A stretch of DNA of 64,000 bases from an uncultured Clostridia bacterium (GTDB taxonomy: Bacteria; Bacillota; Clostridia; Christensenellales; Aristaeellaceae): contig CAKURR010000008.1 in assembly GCA_934675735.1 (NCBI GenBank), positions 1 through 64,000 of the forward strand. The letters run 5' to 3'. Position numbers and translations under genes: made by a program. Numbering within the stretch: the first letter of the stretch is position 1; the number at the start of each line of letters is the position of its first letter. The notes below the pieces were generated by a model, which searched no databases, had not been told where the DNA came from, and worked only from the letters and a program-made list of their open reading frames with translations. Below, piece after piece: positions 58,507-64,000 of the stretch.

Positions 58507-59655
58507 TTAATCAATCTCGCTTTCTGAAACTTTGGGATAAAGGGGATAACAGAGCAGCCAGCCGCAGAGGATGAGCTGAATCATCGCGGCGCACTGGCGC
58601 AGGGTGACATAGTAGGTGTTGTCCTCATTGGCGCGGCTCAGCCCCGCAATCAGCAGCCCGACCAGAAAAACTCCGTCGGCCAGAAGCGGCGCGGCGACGC
58701 GGAAATCAAAGCGCCCGCTGTCTGCCGTCCACAAAATGATGACAGCGATTTGGGAGACGAGCAGCACGGCGAGGCCGATCTGCGAAAACGTAAACAGGAA
58801 ACTGTAAGCGCCGCGCTCAAATTCGCCCAGAAACGTGACGGCGATGCACAGCACGGCGCTGACCAGCGGTGCAATTGTGACGGCGCTGATGCGGTCGCGG
58901 ATGCGCAGAAAGAAGTAAATCACCACGCCCAGCGCCGCGAGGGCGGACAGAATCTGCGAAATGCGGACAAATTCGCTGATAAATGTCAGGCTGTCGTTGC
59001 GAATCCCCTCGATAACCGTTCGACCGGAGCAATACAGCAGCAGATACCAGCAGAATACGTCGCCCTTGCGGCGGCGGTGTTTGCGGATGACCATCAGCAG
59101 GGCAAAGACGAGCATATCCCAGCAAAATTCGTAGAAGAACGTCGCCATGTGCCAATACCACACGTCGCCGACGGGAATTTCAACGGCGAAGGGGAAGAAT
59201 TGCAGGCTCTCCTCCGCGATGCGCAGGCCGTAGGCTTCCATATTGATATAGTTGCCCCAGCGGCCGATGCCCTGGCCGAGCACGAGCGCGGGCGCGACGA
59301 CGTCCAGCAGCGTCAGCATGGAAATCTTGTGCTTTTTGCTGACCAGCTTGGCGGCAATCAGCCCGCCGATTACGCCGCCGTAGATGGCCAGCCCGCCTTC
59401 GCGGATATTGAAAACAGAAAGCAGGTCGTCGCTGTAATCGTTGAAGCGGAACGCCACGTAATACAGCCGCGCACAAATGATGCCCAGCGGAATGGCGTAG
59501 AGCATGAAATCGATGACGGTATCCTGCGGCAGATGCAGGCGGCGCGCCTCGCCCGAAGCGAGAAAATAGCCGATGACCATCGCGCCCACAATCAAAATGG
59601 CGTACCAGCTGATGCCCAGAAAGGCAACGCGGTCCAAAAGGGGTCTGCTGAGCAT
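58507..59655 (-). CDS. lgt: Prolipoprotein diacylglyceryl transferase with C-terminal membrane extension
   Basis: 382 residues, against about 260-300 for most Lgt. It transfers diacylglycerol from phosphatidylglycerol to the lipobox cysteine. The core has YAILIVGAMVIGYFLA, REGGLAIYGGVIGG, the signature GQGIGRWGNYINMEAYG, and RTVIEGIRNDSL. After residue about 230 three to four more hydrophobic helices follow (for example TIAPLVSAVLCIAVTFLG and VFLVGLLIAGLS). It starts after CGGAGG behind a consensus-like promoter. Confidence 0.93.
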   Translation of the reverse strand: MLSRPLLDRVAFLGISWYAILIVGAMVIGYFLASGEARRLHLPQDTVIDFMLYAIPLGIICARLYYVAFRFNDYSDDLLSVFNIREGGLAIYGGVIGGLIAAKLVSKKHKISMLTLLDVVAPALVLGQGIGRWGNYINMEAYGLRIAEESLQFFPFAVEIPVGDVWYWHMATFFYEFCWDMLVFALLMVIRKHRRRKGDVFCWYLLLYCSGRTVIEGIRNDSLTFISEFVRISQILSALAALGVVIYFFLRIRDRISAVTIAPLVSAVLCIAVTFLGEFERGAYSFLFTFSQIGLAVLLVSQIAVIILWTADSGRFDFRVAAPLLADGVFLVGLLIAGLSRANEDNTYYVTLRQCAAMIQLILCGWLLCYPLYPKVSESEID

Positions 59656-59703
59656 AAAAAACCTCCGGAATCACTGAGAAAGTGCGTTGAGTTTATCTTT
59701 GTT

Positions 59704-59732
59704 AGTATAGCGCCGGTCTATCCGCCTGTCAA
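59704..59732 (-). promoter_or_regulatory. SigA promoter of lgt-pncB-recX
   Basis: Minus strand TTGACA (59727-59732), 17-base spacer, TATACT (59704-59709). Confidence 0.85.
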
Positions 59733-59782
59733 GAAATGGATGGATTTCTTCGGCGGCATTTGCGGAAAGTTTCCGTTTTCTC

Positions 59783-59811
59783 TTGCCCGTCGGGCCTCAT
59801 GATGGTATAAT
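59783..59811 (+). promoter_or_regulatory. SigA promoter of upp
   Basis: TTGCCC (59783-59788), 17-base spacer, TATAAT (59806-59811) with TGG in front. The leader contains a two-part hairpin GCAGGC/GCCTGC enclosing GAAAG/CTTTC (about 59820-59853), just before AAGGAGG. Confidence 0.78.
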
Positions 59812-59867
59812 GGGGAAAACGCAGGCGAAAGGCATTCTTTCAGCGTGCCTGCCAAGGAGGAAAAAAC

Positions 59868-60497
59868 ATGTCCGTTGTTCATGTTATGGATCATCCGCTG
59901 ATTCAGCATAAGCTCTCTCTGATGCGCGACCAGGAAACCGGCCCCAAGGAGTTCCGCGAGCTGCTGAACGAAATTTCCATGCTGATGGCTTACGAAGTCA
60001 CCCGCGACCTGCCGCTCAAGACGGTTGAAATCGAGACCCCGATCTGCCGCGCGCAGACCAAGGTCATCGCGGGCAAGAAGCTGGCCATCGTGCCGATTCT
60101 GCGTGCCGGTCTGGGCATGGTGGACGGCATCATGAGCCTTGTTCCCGCCGCGAAGGTCGGCCACATTGGTCTGTACCGCGACCCGAACACCCTCGAGCCG
60201 GTGGAGTATTACTGCAAGCTTCCGGCCGATGCGCAGGAGCGAGAGATTCTGCTGGTTGACCCGATGCTGGCGACCGGCGGTTCCGCGGCGGCAGCCATCG
60301 GCTTCCTCAAGAAGCGCGGCTGCAAGAATATCAAGCTCGTCAACCTGATTGCTGCGCCGGAAGGCATTGCGCGCGTGCAGGCGGAGCATCCGGATGTGGA
60401 TATCTACGTGGCGGGCATGGATGAGAAGCTCAACGACCACGGCTACATCATCCCGGGCCTGGGCGACGCGGGCGACCGCCTCTTTGGCACCAAGTAA
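59868..60497 (+). CDS. upp: Uracil phosphoribosyltransferase
   Basis: 209 residues. It makes UMP from uracil and PRPP. The PRPP-binding loop is LLVDPMLATGGSAAAAIGFL; PILRAGLGMVDGIMSLVPAA and GYIIPGLGDAGDRLFGTK are the uracil-site signatures. AAGGAGG precedes the ATG. Monocistronic, divergent from lgt. Confidence 0.97.
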   Translation: MSVVHVMDHPLIQHKLSLMRDQETGPKEFRELLNEISMLMAYEVTRDLPLKTVEIETPICRAQTKVIAGKKLAIVPILRAGLGMVDGIMSLVPAAKVGHIGLYRDPNTLEPVEYYCKLPADAQEREILLVDPMLATGGSAAAAIGFLKKRGCKNIKLVNLIAAPEGIARVQAEHPDVDIYVAGMDEKLNDHGYIIPGLGDAGDRLFGTK

Positions 60498-60500
60498 GAC

Positions 60501-60535
60501 AGAAAGTACGTCGGAAACGGCGTACTTTTCTTTTG
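60501..60535 (+). terminator. Rho-independent terminator after upp
   Basis: AAAGTACG pairs with CGTACTTT, followed by TCTTTTG. Confidence 0.8.
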
Positions 60536-60540
60536 CTCGG

Positions 60541-60569
60541 TTGCGGCGTGCATCCCTTTATGCTATAAT
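60541..60569 (+). promoter_or_regulatory. SigA promoter of the glycosyltransferase gene
   Basis: TTGCGG (60541-60546), 17-base spacer, TATAAT (60564-60569) with TGC in front. Confidence 0.75.
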
Positions 60570-60602
60570 GAAATCCATCAAGAGATTTAGGGGATTGCAA
60601 AG

Positions 60603-61577
60603 ATGAAAGATCATATCGCCGTACTCATTCCGTGCTACAACGAAAGCAAGACCATCGAAAAGGTGGTGCGGGATTTTAAGCGCGTGCTGCCGGAAGCCAC
60701 GATTTACGTTTACGATAACAATTCCGGCGACGGCACGGGCGAAATCGCCGCGCGCGCGGGCGCCGTTGTCCGCCGCGAGCGGATGCAGGGCAAGGGAAGC
60801 GTCATCCGCCGCATGTTCCGCGAAATCGACGCGGACTGCTACCTGATGGTGGACGGGGACGACACCTATCCTGCCGAGGATGCGCCCGCGATGGCGGCGG
60901 CTGTGCTCGACGAGCAGGCGGATATGGTGGTCGGCGACCGCCTTTCCAGCACCTATTTCACCGAGAACAAGCGCCCGTTCCACAATCTGGGCAATGGGCT
61001 GGTGCGCGCGAGCATCAACCATCTGTTCGGCAGCAATATCAAGGATATTATGACGGGCTACCGCGCGTTCAGCTATGCGTTTGTCAAAACCTATCCCGTG
61101 CTTTCCAAGGGGTTTGAAATCGAAACGGATATGACCATTCACGCCATCAATCGGCGCATGCAGGTCAGCAATATCGTCGTCTCTTACCGCGATCGGCCAG
61201 ACGGCAGCGAATCCAAGCTCAACACCTATCAGGACGGCGCAAAAGTGCTGCTGACCATCGCGCGGCTGTATAAAAATTACAAGCCGTTCGCGTTCTTCGG
61301 TCTGCTGGCGCTGATTCTGGCGGCGATTTCCGTCGCGTTTATGATTCCCGTACTGATGGAATTTGCGAAAACGGGGCTTGTGCCGCGCTTCCCGACGCTG
61401 ATTGCCTGCTGCGTGACAATGCTGGCGGCGCTGCTGCTCTTTATCGCGGGGCTGATTCTTTCCACTCTTCAGGAGAAGGACAAGCGCGATTTTGAATTTG
61501 AACTTCAACAGGTCGGCGACCAGTATCGCCGCCTTGTGCGCGAAGAGACGGCGCAGAGCCAAAAGGCTTCCGCCTGA
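60603..61577 (+). CDS. GT2 family glycosyltransferase, dolichyl-phosphate-mannose synthase-like
   Basis: 324 residues. The catalytic domain (about 1-225) has VLIPCYNESKTIEKVV, YDNNSGDGTGEIA, the metal-binding MVDGDDTYP and a DIMTGYRAFS motif. Two membrane helices follow (about 228-252 and 262-288), then a charged tail. It probably transfers a sugar to a polyprenyl phosphate. The acceptor is unknown. It starts behind its own promoter; the QueG-like gene begins 7 bases after it. Confidence 0.9.
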   Translation: MKDHIAVLIPCYNESKTIEKVVRDFKRVLPEATIYVYDNNSGDGTGEIAARAGAVVRRERMQGKGSVIRRMFREIDADCYLMVDGDDTYPAEDAPAMAAAVLDEQADMVVGDRLSSTYFTENKRPFHNLGNGLVRASINHLFGSNIKDIMTGYRAFSYAFVKTYPVLSKGFEIETDMTIHAINRRMQVSNIVVSYRDRPDGSESKLNTYQDGAKVLLTIARLYKNYKPFAFFGLLALILAAISVAFMIPVLMEFAKTGLVPRFPTLIACCVTMLAALLLFIAGLILSTLQEKDKRDFEFELQQVGDQYRRLVREETAQSQKASA

Positions 61578-61584
61578 CAAATAC

Positions 61585-62586
61585 ATGGAACGAATGGATG
61601 AAATCACATTTGCGCGCTTGGCCCGTCAGGTCGGATTCGGCAGGACGGGCTTTTGCAGCGCAAGGGCGTTTGACGCGGAGCGGGAGGCCGTGGCGCGCGG
61701 GCCGGAGATTGCCGAGCGGCGGCAGCTGAAATTCGACCCGTGCGGCGAGGAGCCGCGAGCGAAGAGCCTGGCCGTGCTGCTCTGGCCGTATCTGCCGGCG
61801 GCGAAGGAAGAAAACGGATGCGTCTTTGTGGACGGATATTATTTCGCATCCAACGCGGCATACCATGCGGCGAAAGCGTTGGAGGAACAGCTGATACAGG
61901 CGGGGCATTTTGCCCGGGCAAACGTATCCTATCCGGCGCGGGAGGCGGCGCTGCGCGCAGGCATCGGCGTTATCGGGCAGAATGGTATGCTCATCACGCC
62001 GGAATACGGCTCGCGGTTTGTCATCATCCTGATGGCGACGGATATCGAGCCCGGCGCGGCGGACAAAAGCGAAAGCGGCGGCTGTCTGCGCTGCGGACGG
62101 TGCGCTAAGGCCTGCCCGGCAGAGGCAATCGACGCAGACGGCATGAGCCGGCCGGAGAAGTGCATCCGCAATTTTATGATGGAGGGCATCGTTGCGCCGG
62201 AACATCTGCGCGAAAAGATGGGCATGCGGCTCATCGGCTGCGATATCTGCCAGCGCGTCTGTCCGATGCAGCCGAAATTTGAACCGGGCAGAACGCTCGG
62301 CCTGAAGCTGAGCGAGCTGGTCACGGACGACCGGACCGTTTTTTCCGCCGCTGTGCGAAAGCTGGCGGACGAAATCGGGCGGAACGCGGCTCGGCCGCAG
62401 CGCGTTCGCGCACAGGCGGCGCTGCTGGCCGGAAACAGCGGCGATATGAGCTATCTGCCCGTTCTGGAAGCATGGGCGCAGATGCCGTTTGAAGCCGTTG
62501 CCGAGCATGCGCGCTGGGCGAAAGCGCGTCTTTTGACGGCGAGGCTTGACCGAGAAGAAAAAACAGATTACAATACATGCAAATAG
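61585..62586 (+). CDS. QueG-like double 4Fe-4S cluster protein
   Basis: 333 residues. The C-terminal half carries two ferredoxin-type clusters: CLRCGRCAKACPAEA and CDICQRVCPM, arranged as in epoxyqueuosine reductase. GIGVIGQNGMLITPEYGSRF matches the QueG cofactor region (GLGWIGKN). The usual DTAPVLER-type segment before it, with a catalytic acid, is replaced by VSYPAREAALR, so true QueG activity is doubtful. HEAT-like repeats end the protein. The start is uncertain; ATG 61585 and 61594 are candidates, neither with a good ribosome site. Confidence 0.78.
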   Translation: MERMDEITFARLARQVGFGRTGFCSARAFDAEREAVARGPEIAERRQLKFDPCGEEPRAKSLAVLLWPYLPAAKEENGCVFVDGYYFASNAAYHAAKALEEQLIQAGHFARANVSYPAREAALRAGIGVIGQNGMLITPEYGSRFVIILMATDIEPGAADKSESGGCLRCGRCAKACPAEAIDADGMSRPEKCIRNFMMEGIVAPEHLREKMGMRLIGCDICQRVCPMQPKFEPGRTLGLKLSELVTDDRTVFSAAVRKLADEIGRNAARPQRVRAQAALLAGNSGDMSYLPVLEAWAQMPFEAVAEHARWAKARLLTARLDREEKTDYNTCK

Positions 62587-62604
62587 AAAATGGGAGGATA
62601 TGCT

Positions 62605-64000
62605 TTGCTCAAAGAACAGATAGACAGCCTGCTTGACCGCGTGCAGAAACCTGCGCGCTATATGGGCGGCGAAATGAACTGCGTGCTCAAAGACCCGCGC
62701 AGCGTGGATATTCGCTACGCGTTTGCGTTTCCGGATGTGTATGAAGTCGGCATGAGCCACCTCGGCTCACGTATTTTGTATGATATCATCAATAAGCGGG
62801 AGGATGCGCTCTGCGAGCGCGTCTTTATGCCGTGGGTCGATATGGCGGATTTGATGCGCGCGGAAGGCGTGCCGCTGTTTTCGCTGGAAACGCGCTCGCC
62901 CGTCGGCGGGTTTGACATGCTGGGCTTTACGCTCCAGTATGAAATGAGCTACACCAACATTCTGGAAATGCTGAATCTTTCCGGCATTCCGCTGCGGAGC
63001 GAGGATCGCACATGGGCGCATCCGATTGTGATTGCGGGCGGCCCGTGCGCGTTTAATCCCGAGCCGCTGTATGCGTTTATTGATGCGTTTTCCATCGGCG
63101 ACGGCGAAATCAGCACGCTGGAAACCATCGACGTGGTGAAGCAGTGCAAGCAGGAGGGCGTTTCCCGCGAAGAATGCCTCCGCCGCCTGTCCCGTCTGCA
63201 CGGCGTGTACGTGCCCAGCCTGTACCGCGCGGAATACAACGAAGACGGGACGCTTGCGTCCTTTGAGCCGACGGAAGAAGGCGTGCCGCGCACGGTGGTC
63301 AAGAACATGATTGCCAACATCGACACGGCGGCTTATCCCGAGAGCATCATCGTGCCGTTTATGGAAATCGTGCACGACCGCATCAACATCGAGGTGCTGC
63401 GCGGCTGCACGCGCGGCTGCCGTTTCTGTCAGGCGGGCATGATTTACCGCCCCGTCCGCGAGCGCAGCGTGGAGCACCTGCTCGATTTGGCGCAGAAGCT
63501 CGTCGATTCGACGGGTTATGAGGAAATCACGCTGTCCTCGCTGTCCACGGGCGATTACACCTGCCTGCCCGAGCTGGCGCACAAGCTGATGGATAAATTT
63601 CAGGAGGAGCGCATCGCGCTGTCCCTGCCGAGCCTGCGTTTGGACAGCAAGCTGAAAGAGACGCTGGAAGAGACGCAGAAGGTGCGCAAAACCAGCCTGA
63701 CCTATGCGATGGAGGCGGGCACGCAGCGGCTGCGCGACGTGATTAACAAGGGCATCACCGAAGAGAACCTGATGAGCTCGGTGGGCGACGCGTTTGCGGG
63801 CGGCTGGAGCAGCGTCAAGCTGTATTTCATGTTCGGCTTGCCGACGGAGACCACGGAGGACCTCAACGGTATTGCGGATTTGGCCTCCAAGGTGGTCCGC
63901 AAATATTTTGAAACGCCGAAGAATGTCCGCGCGCGCGGTCTGCGCGTCAACTGCTCGGCAAGCTGCTTTGTGCCCAAGCCGTTCACGCCGTTCCAGTGGG
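62605..64000 (+). CDS. TIGR03960 family B12-binding radical SAM protein, 5' part (runs off the window)
   Basis: 465 codons are visible and the frame is open at the window end. The start is TTG at 62605, seven bases after GGGAGG; the ATG at 62600 is out of frame and stops at once. The N-terminus (ARYMGGEMNCVLKDP, AFPDVYEVGMSHLG) and the AGGPCAFNPEPLYAFIDAF segment are typical. The radical SAM cysteines are in RGCTRGCRFCQAG. LYFMFGLPTETTEDL is a later core strand. In Clostridia this gene usually precedes a TIGR03936 gene and the rng/rplU/rpmA genes, which would lie beyond the edge. Confidence 0.93.
   Translation, partial: MLKEQIDSLLDRVQKPARYMGGEMNCVLKDPRSVDIRYAFAFPDVYEVGMSHLGSRILYDIINKREDALCERVFMPWVDMADLMRAEGVPLFSLETRSPVGGFDMLGFTLQYEMSYTNILEMLNLSGIPLRSEDRTWAHPIVIAGGPCAFNPEPLYAFIDAFSIGDGEISTLETIDVVKQCKQEGVSREECLRRLSRLHGVYVPSLYRAEYNEDGTLASFEPTEEGVPRTVVKNMIANIDTAAYPESIIVPFMEIVHDRINIEVLRGCTRGCRFCQAGMIYRPVRERSVEHLLDLAQKLVDSTGYEEITLSSLSTGDYTCLPELAHKLMDKFQEERIALSLPSLRLDSKLKETLEETQKVRKTSLTYAMEAGTQRLRDVINKGITEENLMSSVGDAFAGGWSSVKLYFMFGLPTETTEDLNGIADLASKVVRKYFETPKNVRARGLRVNCSASCFVPKPFTPFQW

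Noticed and set aside
1..64000. CRISPR array, tRNA or rRNA gene, prophage or defence island
   Set aside because: No regularly spaced repeats, no tRNA-like cloverleaf or rRNA sequence, and no phage or restriction gene was recognised.

Overview
The window reads as chromosomal core DNA of a high-GC, spore-forming member of the Clostridia (Bacillota). Evidence: Firmicutes-type gene blocks (rplM-rpsI, secG-rnr, rplI-dnaB, metG-tatD), a T-box leader, a Rex redox repressor, spore genes (spoVAD, spoVAE, a short SASP), B12-dependent methionine synthesis, SigA-type promoters with near-consensus TTGACA/TATAAT boxes, and many Rho-independent terminators. GC-rich codon use creates very long false frames opposite real genes. 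A Christensenellales-like lineage is a guess; no rRNA or other marker settles it.

Layout. 1-429: start of leuA (minus) behind a T-box. 510-1776: rplM, rpsI, secG. 1893-4969: rnr and gpsA. 5061-8020: rex, a VanW protein, a TetR regulator. 8093-10230: glmM with a lone left-handed beta-helix acyltransferase. 10466-12331: a TSCPD protein (minus), a propeller-like protein and a YwaF-like membrane protein. 12304-19302: DUF2232, rplI, dnaB, topB and two membrane proteins. 19380-20935: a parvulin-like lipoprotein. 21157-22660: spoVAD-spoVAE. 22744-28583: a DprA-like gene followed by methionine synthase modules. 28588-32530: ABC-F protein, pgsA, guaB. 32588-34791 (minus): asd-dapA. 34872-43458: a long plus-strand run with an M20 hydrolase, YesL-like protein, SASP, methyltransferase, Hsp33, TPR, HEAT-like and zinc-ribbon/TPR proteins. 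43466-46464: metG-tatD behind an unclassified attenuator leader. 46533-48446: a group II intron just after the tatD terminator. 48455-49225 (minus): mntP under a yybP-ykoY manganese riboswitch. 49282-54321 (minus): a BMP/NupNOPQ-type nucleoside ABC importer. 54408-56393: divergent VOC protein and MATE pump. 56447-59732 (minus): lgt-pncB-recX. 59783-64000: upp, a glycosyltransferase, a QueG-like protein and the start of a TIGR03960 radical SAM protein.

Most of the window is housekeeping and I see no phage, CRISPR or defence island; the only mobile element is the intron. The points most worth a second look are regulatory (metG leader, guaB promoter lying in a terminator loop, asd/dapA hairpin, nucleoside-importer operator) and architectural (coiled-coil insert in the PPIase, extended Lgt, ABC-F with a broken second P-loop, spoVA locus without spoVAC, methionine synthase split into several polypeptides).
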